From Shuttleworthia sp045545575 (GTDB taxonomy: Bacteria; Bacillota; Clostridia; Lachnospirales; Lachnospiraceae), in assembly GCA_045545575.1 (NCBI GenBank), contig JAZQBE010000057.1, positions 1 to 51,182 of the forward strand: DNA of 51,182 nucleotides, read 5' to 3'. A program made the translations under genes and the position numbers. Each line of letters opens with the position of its first letter. Position 1 is the first letter of the stretch. Below the pieces are notes generated by a model. The model searched no databases and was not told where the DNA came from. It was given only the letters and a program-made list of their open reading frames with translations. Below, in pieces: positions 40,659 to 48,914 of the stretch.

Positions 40659-40751
40659 AATCTCCCTCTTTTCCGCGCAGCCTCGGGCTCCCCTTCCCGC
40701 GGCCGCTTTCCGTCCGTTTCTGTTTCGTGTTTTCTTCCCCGAATCCCTCTT

Positions 40752-41864
40752 TTACGCTTCCAGCGCCTCGGCGCATTCCGCCAGCCGTTTGATCACTTCG
40801 ATGTGCTGCGGGCAGGCGCTCTCGCACTGGCCGCAGGCGATGCAGCTGCCGGCCGTATGTCCGTCGGCCGTCGCCTGCCGGTAGGCTTCGACGGAGCCCT
40901 CGATCTGGCCGCTGCCCAGACGCTTGTTCATCGCCGAGAAGATCTCCGGAATCGGGATCTCCATCGGGCAGCCCGCCGTGCAGTAATGGCAGGACGTGCA
41001 CGGGATCATCTTTGATTTTCCCATGATCTGCTGCGCCTCGTGGATGACCTCCAGCTCCTTTTCGTTCAGCGGCTGGAAATCCTCCATGTAGGACAGGTTG
41101 TCCTTCATCTGGCCGATCGTCGACATGCCCGACAGCACAGCCTTGATGCCGTCTAAGGACGCAACGAAGCGGATGGCCCAGGACGCGTAGGACATGTCCG
41201 GATGCATCTCCTTGAAGATGCGCTTGATCTCCTCCGGCGGATCGGCAAGGGTCCCGCCCTTGACCGGCTCCATGACGATGATCGGCTTGCCGTGTCTGCG
41301 GGCGACCTCGTAATTGGCGCGGGATGCGACCGTCGGGTTCTCCCAGTCGGCGTAGTTGATCTGCAGCTGCACGAACTCGATGTCCGGGTGCTCCGTTAAG
41401 AGCTGGTCGAGCAGCTCCGGCCCGTCGTGGAAGGAAAAGCCGTAATGACGGATCCGCCCCTTCTCCTTCTGCTCGCGCACGAAATCCCACAGGCCGAACT
41501 TGTCATATTTCTTCTTGTTGCCGGAGGTTAACGTGTGCAGCAGGTAGTAGTCGACGTAGTCCGTCTGCATCCGCTTTAAGCTGGTTTCCAGCTGGTTCTT
41601 CGCCATCTTCTCCGTGGGCATCGCCGCCGCGTACAGCTTCGTCGCGATGGTGTAATTCTCCCGCGGATGACGGCTCGTCAGCGCCTTGCGCACGGCATCC
41701 TCCGACCCCGGATACACAAAAGCCGTGTCGAAATACGTGCCGCCGGCGGCCAGAAACGCGTCCACCATCTCACAGGTCTGGGGGATGTCGATGCCCAGAC
41801 CCTTCTTCGGCAGACGCATCAGGCCGAAACCGAGTTTCTTGGTGTCGAGAGTGATTTCGTTCAT
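40752..41864 (-). CDS. Aldo/keto reductase with C-terminal 4Fe-4S ferredoxin domain
   Basis: A 370-residue protein. An AKR TIM barrel (about 1-280; LGFGLMRLPKKGL, TYFDTAFVYPGSEDAVRKAL, IATKL, GFSFHDGPE, ILSGMSTIGQMKDNL) is joined to a ferredoxin-like tail with two clusters of cysteines: CTSCHYCTAGCP (about 284-295) and CIACGQCESACPQHI (about 340-354). The family is common in Clostridia and is thought to couple carbonyl reduction to ferredoxin. It lies 18 bases downstream of the AraC regulator. It could reduce an aldehyde or ketose produced by the sugar genes downstream, but the substrate is unknown. Confidence 0.92.
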   Translation of the reverse strand: MNEITLDTKKLGFGLMRLPKKGLGIDIPQTCEMVDAFLAAGGTYFDTAFVYPGSEDAVRKALTSRHPRENYTIATKLYAAAMPTEKMAKNQLETSLKRMQTDYVDYYLLHTLTSGNKKKYDKFGLWDFVREQKEKGRIRHYGFSFHDGPELLDQLLTEHPDIEFVQLQINYADWENPTVASRANYEVARRHGKPIIVMEPVKGGTLADPPEEIKRIFKEMHPDMSYASWAIRFVASLDGIKAVLSGMSTIGQMKDNLSYMEDFQPLNEKELEVIHEAQQIMGKSKMIPCTSCHYCTAGCPMEIPIPEIFSAMNKRLGSGQIEGSVEAYRQATADGHTAGSCIACGQCESACPQHIEVIKRLAECAEALEA

Positions 41865-41882
41865 GGGGTGCTCCTTTTCCTT

Positions 41883-43142
41883 TTAGATCTTCGCGTTCTT
41901 CCTCCGGTAATCCGTCGGCGATTCTCCGAACTGTTCCCGGAAGATCACGGAGAAGTAGCTGCGGCTGCCGATCTGCAGTTCGTCGCTGATTTCCTGCACG
42001 CTCATGTTGGTGGTGACAAGCAGTGTCTTTGCTTCCTCAAGGCGCCGGTCGCGGATGTATTCCTTGATCGTCGTTCCGGTTTCCTTGTGGAATTTGTGCG
42101 AGAAGTAGTATTCCGTATAGCCGAAGCGGTCTGCCATCTCGCGGATGGAGATCGGTTCGCGCAGATGCAGACGGATGTAGTCGCAGGCGTTGGCCACCTG
42201 GCGTGAAATATCGGCCTGCTGTTTGGCCTGGCGCACCGCCTCCGTATACGTCTGCATGATCTCGTCAGTGATCTGGTTGATTTCCCGGTACGCCGCCGCC
42301 GAGGCGATGCGCGTGGCGAACATGTCGCTGATGGAATAGCTGACGGACGGGTTTAAGCCGCCTTCAATCGCCGCGCGGGAAACCAGCGTCAGGAGTGTGA
42401 CGGCGTTCATCTGCAGACGCAGCAGGTTATCGCCGGAGCGCATTTTCACGCCGCTGCTTAAGGACGCCGACCGGCCGACCGCTTCGCCGAAGTTCGGGTC
42501 GCCCTCACGGACGGCCGTCAGAAGTTCCTGCTCCGCGGCCCAGATGCCGTTGTGTTCGGTGGAAAAATCCATCTCCTCCGTCGCGGACCGAAAGCCCTGG
42601 CCATGGGAGAAAAATACCTGATCGGCCGTGATCCGCTCCCGGGTTACCGCGTAGTGCAGCATGGGGCCGTAGGTGTTCAGCACGACGGACGGAATCACAG
42701 GAACCATCTGCATCTGCCGCAGCAGCCGCGCCCGCAGCGGAACGCTGAAATTGTAGCGGTCCATTTCGCGCAGGGCCCGCTGCTGGCTGACGCGGCCGTC
42801 GTGAAACACCGGGCCGAACACATGAATCCGCTCCAGGACATCCTCCTGCCACTCCCCGTCGATCAGCCAGATCAGGCCCGCGCCGTTGTCGAGAAACAGC
42901 GGCAGGCGGCGGCCGCCCTTCCGGTAGTCGGCAAGGGTCTCCTCATTGGCCGCAAGCATGGTGACCGTCGCGCCCATCGTGAATTCCGGCGGATAATCCG
43001 AATAGAGCTCCGTGCCGTTCTCCGGGTCGAGAATGCAGTAAAACAGCGGATAAGTGCACCGGATCATATTTAAAAGCAGCGAGATTCTCCGGTCGATGAG
43101 CCGGTCGGATGCCGGTTCGGTTTTCAGCTGCAGATCTTCCAT
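41883..43142 (-). CDS. AraC-family transcriptional regulator
   Basis: A 419-residue regulator. The C-terminal AraC domain (about 320-415) has both helix-turn-helix units: ISIREMADRFGYTEYYFSHKFHKETGTTIKEYI and MSVQEISDELQIGSRSYFSVIFREQFGESPTDYRR. The N-terminal 300 residues form a sensor region with no fold I can name (FYCILDPENGTELYSDYPPEF, GLIWLIDGEW, HVFGPVFHDGRVSQQ). It is the first gene of the long minus-strand run and probably controls it in response to a sugar. The gap before fbp (43143-43354) is the divergent promoter region; I found no clear -35/-10 pair for either gene. Confidence 0.93.
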   Translation of the reverse strand: MEDLQLKTEPASDRLIDRRISLLLNMIRCTYPLFYCILDPENGTELYSDYPPEFTMGATVTMLAANEETLADYRKGGRRLPLFLDNGAGLIWLIDGEWQEDVLERIHVFGPVFHDGRVSQQRALREMDRYNFSVPLRARLLRQMQMVPVIPSVVLNTYGPMLHYAVTRERITADQVFFSHGQGFRSATEEMDFSTEHNGIWAAEQELLTAVREGDPNFGEAVGRSASLSSGVKMRSGDNLLRLQMNAVTLLTLVSRAAIEGGLNPSVSYSISDMFATRIASAAAYREINQITDEIMQTYTEAVRQAKQQADISRQVANACDYIRLHLREPISIREMADRFGYTEYYFSHKFHKETGTTIKEYIRDRRLEEAKTLLVTTNMSVQEISDELQIGSRSYFSVIFREQFGESPTDYRRKNAKI

Positions 43143-43354
43143 GGCGATTCCTTCCCTTTGAAATATAACACCGGGGGTTCAGGCGCAGGCTGTTTGTTGA
43201 TTCTTGTTTTTGTTCGAATCATCACGATTTTACCACATTCGCCGCGGCAAATGAATGCCTGGGGCGGTTTGAATGCAAATAAAAACATCCCCGGGAAGAC
43301 CGATTCTGTGTTAAACTGTACGTTGAACGATACGTTGGTTTCACAGGAGGAGCC

Positions 43355-45268
43355 ATGGACCGCGAACGCGAAAAATACCTGCGGCTTTTAGCGCGCGAAT
43401 ATCCCACCCAGCAGGCGGTCTGCCGGGAGATCATCAACCTGTCCGCCATCCTGAATCTCCCCAAGGGCACCGAGCATTTCATGAGCGACCTGCACGGGGA
43501 GTACGAGGCATTCTATCACATCCTCAACAACTGTTCGGGCGTGATCAAGGAAAAGATCGAAAAGCTCTACGGCGAATCCATGACGCCGGCCGAAATCGAC
43601 GAGCTCTGCACGCTGATCTACTATCCGCAGGAAAAGATGAGGCGCCTGGAGCGCGAGGGCCGGCTCTGCGAGGAATGGTACCGGCTGGTGCTCAACGAGC
43701 TGATCGCCATCGCGCGGTCGCTGTCCTCCAAATACACCCGCTCCAAGGTGCGTAAGGCGATGCCCGAGGAATTCGCCTACATCATCGACGAGCTGCTGCA
43801 CATGCAGAAGGACGAGGACGACAACCAGATCCGCTACCACCAGAACATCCTGGAAGCGATCCTCGCGATCTCGAGCGCCGACGAATTCGTCGTCGCCTTA
43901 GCCGCCCTGATCAAGCGTCTCGCGGTGGACCACCTGCACATCGTCGGCGACATTTTCGACCGCGGCGCGAACGCCGACAAGATCCTCGATCTTCTGATGA
44001 CCCACCACTCCCTCGACATCGAGTGGGGCAACCACGACATCCTGTGGATGGGCGCGGCCTGCGGATCCTCCGCCTGCGTCGCGAACGTGCTGCGCAACAA
44101 CCTGCGCCACGGCAACACCGGCATCCTTGAAAACGGCTACGGCATCAGCCTGCGCCACCTGACGCTGTTCGGGCTGCAGACCTACGATGAGACCGATCCG
44201 GTCCGCGCCGCCTGCCGCGCGATTTCCGTGATCTCCTACAAGCTCGAGGAGGCCATCATCGACCGCCATCCGGGCTTTGCGATGGACGACCGGAAGTGGA
44301 TGTCGCGCACGGACTGGAGCACCTTTACCATCGATGTGGACGGGGTGCGCTATCCCCTGAACACCCGCGACTTCCCCACCGTCGATCCGGCCGATCCGGC
44401 CGCGCTGACCGAAGAGGAAGCGGCGATCGCGGCGGAGCTGACCGCCGATTTTGTGCACAGCGCGCGCCTGCAGGCCCACGTGCAGTTCCTCTACGACAAG
44501 GGGAGCATGTACCGGATTTTCAACAGCAACCTGCTGTACCACGGCTGTGTGCCCATGGACGCCGAGGGCAACTTCGACGGCATTGTCCTCGGGAATCACA
44601 TTTATAAAGGACGGGATTATCTGGATTACGCCGACCGCATCGCCCGCCGCGCGTATTACCGCGAAGCGGACCCGGTCACCGGCGCCGAGCTGTCCGAAGA
44701 AAAGCACGAAAAGGATCTGGACTTCATGTGGTTCTTGTGGGCAGGGCCGAAATCGCCGCTCTGCGGCCGCCGGCTGAAGACCTTCGAACGGGAATTCATC
44801 GATGATCCGGCCGCCTGGACGGAGCCAAGCGACCACTACTATTCCTTCTACATGCAGGAGCGCTACTGCAACATGATCCTGCGGGAATTCGGCCTTTTTT
44901 CGCCGCACTCGCACATCGTCAACGGCCACACGCCGGTGCGCACCGGCAAGGGCGAAACCGCCGTGCGCGCCAACGGCCGGCTGTACGTGATTGACGGCGG
45001 TTTCTGCAACGACATGCACAAGACCACCGGAACCGCGGGCTACACGCTGATTTACAACTCCCACGGCATCCGCTTAAAGGCCCACCATCCGTTTACAAGC
45101 ATTGAGGATGCCTTGGAGCGCAACAACGACATCCTGTCCGATTCCCAGACCGTCGAAAGTGAACGCCGGCGCATCCTCGTCGCGGACACCGACATCGGCA
45201 CGCGGGTATCGGAACAGATCGCGGATTTAAAGAGCCTGCTGGCGCTGTACCGGAACGGGAACGCCTGA
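43355..45268 (+). CDS. fbp: Fructose-1,6-bisphosphatase class III
   Basis: A 637-residue metallophosphoesterase-type FBPase specific to Firmicutes and relatives. Metal-binding motifs are FMSDLHGEYEAF (about 42-53), HIVGDIFDRGANADKI, WGNHDILWMGAA and, near the C-terminus, HIVNGHTPVRTGKGE with VIDGGFCNDMHK. It dephosphorylates fructose-1,6-bisphosphate in gluconeogenesis. A strong GGAGGAG ribosome binding site precedes ATG 43355. It is divergent from the AraC regulator. Three imperfect copies of an 18-base unit begin at its stop codon. Confidence 0.96.
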   Translation: MDREREKYLRLLAREYPTQQAVCREIINLSAILNLPKGTEHFMSDLHGEYEAFYHILNNCSGVIKEKIEKLYGESMTPAEIDELCTLIYYPQEKMRRLEREGRLCEEWYRLVLNELIAIARSLSSKYTRSKVRKAMPEEFAYIIDELLHMQKDEDDNQIRYHQNILEAILAISSADEFVVALAALIKRLAVDHLHIVGDIFDRGANADKILDLLMTHHSLDIEWGNHDILWMGAACGSSACVANVLRNNLRHGNTGILENGYGISLRHLTLFGLQTYDETDPVRAACRAISVISYKLEEAIIDRHPGFAMDDRKWMSRTDWSTFTIDVDGVRYPLNTRDFPTVDPADPAALTEEEAAIAAELTADFVHSARLQAHVQFLYDKGSMYRIFNSNLLYHGCVPMDAEGNFDGIVLGNHIYKGRDYLDYADRIARRAYYREADPVTGAELSEEKHEKDLDFMWFLWAGPKSPLCGRRLKTFEREFIDDPAAWTEPSDHYYSFYMQERYCNMILREFGLFSPHSHIVNGHTPVRTGKGETAVRANGRLYVIDGGFCNDMHKTTGTAGYTLIYNSHGIRLKAHHPFTSIEDALERNNDILSDSQTVESERRRILVADTDIGTRVSEQIADLKSLLALYRNGNA

Positions 45269-45318
45269 AATACAGGAACCGCCTGACATACAGGAACCGC
45301 ATGAAATTCAGGAACACC
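45266..45318. repeat. Tandem 18-base repeat starting at the fbp stop codon
   Basis: Units TGAAATACAGGAACCGCC (45266), TGACATACAGGAACCGCA (45284) and a 17-base diverged third copy (45302) follow each other, and a further TGA begins at 45319. Each unit carries a stop codon, so slippage expansion leaves the protein end unchanged. Confidence 0.85.
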
Positions 45319-45349
45319 TGAAGAATTGGGAAAAGAGAGGAGAATTGTT

Positions 45350-45790
45350 ATGAACGAATATGTCATTCTGTGGCTGATTGTGATGGTGGCCACGGCCATC
45401 CTTGAGCTGATGACCGCGGGGCTGACCTCCATCTGGATGACCGGCGGCGCGCTGTGCGCCCTGATCGTGGCCGGCCTGCACGGGCCGCTGTGGCTGCAGA
45501 TCGTCGTCTTCGTGGTCGTCACCGGCCTGCTGCTGGTCCTGACCCGCCCCATCGCCCTGCGCTATCTCGACACCAAAAAAGTGGCCTCCAACGTGGACGA
45601 AGCCTTAGGCACCCGGGTGAAGGTCATCGAAGCCGTGGATAACGCCGAAGGCACCGGAAAAGTGCTGTACAACGGCGTGGAATGGACCGCCCGCAGCCAG
45701 TACGATGCCGTCTCCTTTGAAAAAGACGAACTGGCCGTCGTCGTCGGCGTCTCCGGCGTGAAGCTGATCCTCGCAAAAATGCCGGAGTAA
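45350..45790 (+). CDS. NfeD-family membrane protein
   Basis: A 146-residue protein with two or three N-terminal membrane segments (about 2-75; YVILWLIVMVATAILELMTAGLTSIWMTGG, WLQIVVFVVVTGLLLVLTRP) and a soluble C-terminal OB-like domain (about 85-146; EALGTRVKVIEAVDNAEGTGKVLYNGVEWTARS). NfeD proteins usually work with SPFH/flotillin proteins in membrane organisation, but no flotillin gene is adjacent. The start ATG 45350 follows AGAGAGGAG; the in-frame GTG/TTG-type start at 45326 is less well placed. It lies 81 bases after fbp and is probably cotranscribed. Confidence 0.9.
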   Translation: MNEYVILWLIVMVATAILELMTAGLTSIWMTGGALCALIVAGLHGPLWLQIVVFVVVTGLLLVLTRPIALRYLDTKKVASNVDEALGTRVKVIEAVDNAEGTGKVLYNGVEWTARSQYDAVSFEKDELAVVVGVSGVKLILAKMPE

Positions 45791-45814
45791 TTAAAAGTGC
45801 CGGAGTAATTAAAA
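45780..45814. repeat. Tandem duplication of the nfeD gene end
   Basis: TGCCGGAGTAATTAAAA occurs at 45780-45796 and again at 45798-45814 with one base between. Each copy includes the final Pro-Glu codons and the TAA stop. Confidence 0.9.
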
Positions 45815-45852
45815 CGAGTCAAAAGGGACTGTCCCTTTTGACTCGTTTTTTT
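45815..45852 (+). terminator. Terminator of fbp-nfeD, palindrome-family member
   Basis: CGAGTCAAAAGGGA (45815-45828) and TCCCTTTTGACTCG (45832-45845) form a perfect 14-base-pair stem with loop CTG, followed by seven T. It is a textbook intrinsic terminator and also the clearest member of the gene-end palindrome family. Confidence 0.95.
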
Positions 45853-45971
45853 CAGCTGATTCAGCAGTCCTTCCAGCCCCTCTTCTTCATACACCCCTTT
45901 GTAACAGGCCACTTCATCCGCCATGACCGACATGCCGGCAAAAGCATATGTGACTCATCATACCGCAGGCG

Positions 45972-46235
45972 TTAATACAGAACCCCAAACATCCAAAGAG
46001 GAATCTTATTTCCTCTTCCGATTTCGACGTCATCGATCGCAAGAAAGCTGTCAGGGATATCCTTGATCTGGCGGAATGATTTATCCTTTCCGCCCACCTC
46101 AAACAGGAACGTTCCGTCTGCCAGAAAGTCTCCCGCTTTTGGATAATGGACATGGCTATTTTGCGGTGTGCTTCCGTGTTTCGAAACACTCTTTGCGGAC
46201 ATGGTCCGCGTCCGCATATTCGGATTCCCCTTGTT
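45972..46235 (-). pseudogene. C-terminal remnant of an AAA+ ATPase (DUF4143 type)
   Basis: The minus strand ends with GDFLADGTFLFEVGGKDK, FRQIKDIPDSFLAIDD and GNKIPLWMFGVLY-stop, which I recognise as the C-terminus of the widespread ATP-binding DUF4143 proteins (about 400 residues when complete). Slightly upstream, homology continues in another frame (EYADADHVRKECFETRKHTAK), indicating a frameshift near 46160. The ATPase domain itself is absent because the chrA gene ends at 46248. It is a dead fragment. Between it and the nfeD terminator, 45853-45960 holds a coding-like stretch (ADEVACYKGVYEEEGLEGLL) that I cannot identify. Confidence 0.7.
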
Positions 46236-46247
46236 TCTCCCGGGATT

Positions 46248-46859
46248 TCACGCAAAGGAAAACAGAATTCCCACCACCGCCGACGCCGCCAGATACACCG
46301 CCGGATGCAGCTTGGAGAGCTTCTTTAAAACCGCGTTTTCCTTCAGTTTTCTGAAGGTGCCCAGATTCATCAGGAGCCACAGAATCGCCGCCAGCACCAC
46401 GCCCTTCCACCGGATGCTGCCGAAGAAGGACGAGATGCTGTCCACTCCGGTCAGATCCACCAGGCAGGCCGCCGCTACACCAACGCAGGCCGCGGCGATC
46501 AGGCCGGTGGACGCCGGGCGCAGCCCGTAGAACACGGCTTCGACGATTTTGCTGTCTTTAAAGGCCGAAAGAATCTTCGCCACCAGAATGATGATGATAA
46601 TGGAGGGCGTGATCAGACCGAGGGTCGCGATCACCGCGCCGGGCACGCCGGCCGTCGTAAAGCCCACATAGGTGGCCATGTTGATGCCAATGGGCCCGGG
46701 GGTACACTCGGAAACGGCCACCATATCCGCCAGCTGCGCCGTCGTAAACCAGCCGGTCTTTTCCGCCATATCCTGCAGGAAGGGCAGGGTCGCCAGGCCG
46801 CCGCCGACGGCGAACAGGCCGGTTTTGAAGAATTCCCAGAACAGACGAAGGTAAATCAT
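46248..46859 (-). CDS. Chromate transporter, second half-size subunit
   Basis: A 203-residue short-chain CHR-family membrane protein: FKTGLFAVGGGLATLPFLQD, the conserved VAVSECTPGPIGINMATYVG motif and a hydrophobic C-terminal half. Half-size CHR proteins are encoded as pairs that together form one transporter; they export chromate in studied cases, though the natural anion in anaerobes is often unknown. The start ATG 46859 overlaps the upstream partner's stop (ATGA, 46856-46859). Confidence 0.92.
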   Translation of the reverse strand: MIYLRLFWEFFKTGLFAVGGGLATLPFLQDMAEKTGWFTTAQLADMVAVSECTPGPIGINMATYVGFTTAGVPGAVIATLGLITPSIIIIILVAKILSAFKDSKIVEAVFYGLRPASTGLIAAACVGVAAACLVDLTGVDSISSFFGSIRWKGVVLAAILWLLMNLGTFRKLKENAVLKKLSKLHPAVYLAASAVVGILFSFA

Positions 46860-47428
46860 GCCTGTGCCTCCTTCCCGCGGCCGTTTCCGCCGTTCCTCTG
46901 CTGCAGCGTCTGCGCCGCGGCGCCCGCGATCCCGGCCAGCAGCACAAAGATCACCGGCGAAACGTCCAGCAGCACGGATCCCAGCAGCACGAGCAGGAAG
47001 ATGACCAGCGTCACCGCGTCCTTCACCGAAGACTTGCCCAGCTTCACCACCGCGTTTAGAATCAGCACAAACACGCAGACGCGGATGCCGGCGAAGGCGC
47101 TTTTCACAACGGCCAGCTCCGCGAAGTTGCGGATGAACGCCGCGATGATGGAGATGATCACCAGCGACGGCGATACGACGCCGAGGGTCGCGACGATCCC
47201 GCCGATCACACCCCGGTTTTTGTTGCCGATAAAGGTGGCCGTGTTCACCGCGATGATGCCGGGGGTGCACTGGCCGATGGCGTAGTAGTCCATCAGCTCG
47301 TCATTCGTCGCCCAGCCGCGGTTTTCCACGACTTCCTTCTGCAGAATCGGCAGCATGGCATAGCCGCCGCCGAAGGTCAGCCCGCCGATCCGGGCAAAGG
47401 TCAGAAATAAATCCAGCAGTTCCTTCAT
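46856..47428 (-). CDS. Chromate transporter, first half-size subunit
   Basis: A 190-residue CHR protein: LTFARIGGLTFGGGYAMLPILQKEVVENRGW, then YYAIGQCTPGIIAVNTATFIGNKNRG, the equivalent of the PGP motif, and several hydrophobic helices. It pairs with the overlapping downstream gene. It begins 2 bases after the ABC ATPase stop with GGGAG upstream, so the CHR pair is in the same operon as an amino-acid ABC transporter. Sulfate or another oxyanion is a possible physiological substrate, but I have no direct evidence. Confidence 0.92.
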   Translation of the reverse strand: MKELLDLFLTFARIGGLTFGGGYAMLPILQKEVVENRGWATNDELMDYYAIGQCTPGIIAVNTATFIGNKNRGVIGGIVATLGVVSPSLVIISIIAAFIRNFAELAVVKSAFAGIRVCVFVLILNAVVKLGKSSVKDAVTLVIFLLVLLGSVLLDVSPVIFVLLAGIAGAAAQTLQQRNGGNGRGKEAQA

Positions 47429-47430
47429 AT

Positions 47431-48168
47431 TCAGTCTCCCAGTTCCTGTCCGATAAACGCGGCCGTCCGCGGATTCTTCGGGTGCTCAAAAATCTGTTCC
47501 GGCGGGCCCTCTTCCACCACCAGCCCGCCTTCCATGAAGACGACCTTGTCCGCCACCTGACGGGCAAAGGACATCTCGTGGGTGACCACCACCATGGTGA
47601 CCCCCTCATCCGCGAGCCGCTTCATGACGTCCAGGACCTCCCGCGTCAGCTGCGGATCGAGGGCCGACGTCGGCTCGTCGAAAAAGATGACCGAGGGATT
47701 TAAGGCCATGGCGCGGGCGATGGACACGCGCTGCTGCTGCCCGCCGGAAAGCTCCGCCGGACGGGCGTCGGCACGGTCGGCTAAGCCCACCTTCGCAAGG
47801 GCGGCGCGGGCGGTCTGCTCCGCTTCCTTTTTATCCGCTTTGCGCCCGACGGTTAATCCCAGCATCACGTTCTGCAGCACGCTTAAATTGGCAAACAGCT
47901 GATAGTCCTGAAACACGAAGCCGATCTTTTTCCGGTAGCGCAGGATGTCCCGGCGCGAAATGCGCCCGGCCTCGTAGGTTTCGCCGTCCAGGGTGATCTC
48001 GCCGGCATCGGCGGGGGACAGGTAGGACGCGCAGCGCAGAAGGGTCGTCTTGCCGGATCCGCTCGGGCCTAGGAGGGCCACCACGTCGCCGTCTTCCACC
48101 CGCAGGGAAATGTCCTTTAAAACCTCGGTCTTCCCGAAGCGTTTTTTGATGTTTTTCAGTTCCAGCAT
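47431..48168 (-). CDS. Polar amino acid ABC transporter ATP-binding protein
   Basis: A 245-residue GlnQ/TcyN-type ATPase: Walker A GPSGSGKTT (34-42), Q-loop FVFQDYQLFANL, signature LSGGQQQRVSIARAMA, Walker B VIFFDEPTSALDPQ and the switch histidine in VVVTHEMSFA. It powers the permease encoded immediately upstream, whose stop shares one base with this start (TGATG at 48170-48166). Confidence 0.95.
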   Translation of the reverse strand: MLELKNIKKRFGKTEVLKDISLRVEDGDVVALLGPSGSGKTTLLRCASYLSPADAGEITLDGETYEAGRISRRDILRYRKKIGFVFQDYQLFANLSVLQNVMLGLTVGRKADKKEAEQTARAALAKVGLADRADARPAELSGGQQQRVSIARAMALNPSVIFFDEPTSALDPQLTREVLDVMKRLADEGVTMVVVTHEMSFARQVADKVVFMEGGLVVEEGPPEQIFEHPKNPRTAAFIGQELGD

Positions 48169-48830
48169 CAGCGTTTCCCCTCCAGCTTCTTCTCAATCCG
48201 CCGCTGCAGCCAGGTCAGGACGGTGCAGATGATCAGGTAGATCAGGCCGGCCTCCAGATACAGCCAGAAGTAGTCGTAGGTGCGGGCTGCGATCCGCTGC
48301 GCCGTGGCCAGAATCTCCACGATGGCGACACTGTAGGCCAAAGACGTGTCCTTCACCAGGCCGATCAGGGAGTTCGACAGCGGCGGAAAGGCCGTCACGG
48401 CCGCCTGGGGCAGGATGACGTGGGCCATCGTCTGCGGAAACGTCAGTCCCACGCAGTAGCCGGCCTCGAGCTGTCCCGCCGGGATCGATTCGATGGCCGC
48501 CCGGACGGTCTCTGAGCAGTAGGCGCCCACGGACAGGGAAAAGACGATCACCGCGGACGGGAAGGGATCTAAGCGGATGCCGATGGTCGGCAGGCCGAAA
48601 TAGACCACGAACAGCTGCACGATCATCGGCGTCCCGCGGATGATCCACACGTAGAACCGCGCGATCTGTTTCAGGACAGGGATTTTCGCCACCTGCACGA
48701 GGGCGGTAAACAGCGCGATCACGAGGCCGATCGAAAACGACAGCGCCGTGAGCGGAATGGTGACTTTGATGCCGGGGATCAAAAGCTTCCAGAAGGAATC
48801 GATGAGTTCATTTAAGATTCTGGTATTCAT
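48168..48830 (-). CDS. Polar amino acid ABC transporter permease
   Basis: A 220-residue inner-membrane component of the HisM/GlnP family with the N-terminal LLIPGIKVTIPLTALSFSIGLVIAL and YVWIIRGTPMIVQLFVVYFGLP, and the EAA loop (AGYCVGLTFPQTMAHVILPQAAVTAFPPLSNSLIGLVKDTSLAYSV) that contacts the ATPase. The start is ATG 48830 behind CAGGAG; the longer frame to 48866 has no such site. KDTSLAYS-type sequence is common in cystine and polar amino acid permeases. Confidence 0.95.
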   Translation of the reverse strand: MNTRILNELIDSFWKLLIPGIKVTIPLTALSFSIGLVIALFTALVQVAKIPVLKQIARFYVWIIRGTPMIVQLFVVYFGLPTIGIRLDPFPSAVIVFSLSVGAYCSETVRAAIESIPAGQLEAGYCVGLTFPQTMAHVILPQAAVTAFPPLSNSLIGLVKDTSLAYSVAIVEILATAQRIAARTYDYFWLYLEAGLIYLIICTVLTWLQRRIEKKLEGKR

Positions 48831-48871
48831 AAGGCTCCTGAGAAATACGCATTTTTGCACAGACAAAGGAC

Positions 48872-48890
48872 GGGCTGCGCTGCGCAGCCC
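48872..48890 (-). terminator. Hairpin between binding protein and permease genes
   Basis: GGGCTGCGC and GCGCAGCCC form a tight palindrome 24 bases beyond the binding-protein stop. On the minus strand it has no long T-run. It may produce partial termination so that more binding protein than permease is made, a common arrangement in ABC operons. Confidence 0.55.
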
Positions 48891-48914
48891 ATCCGGATTT
48901 GCGGATTTCCGCCG

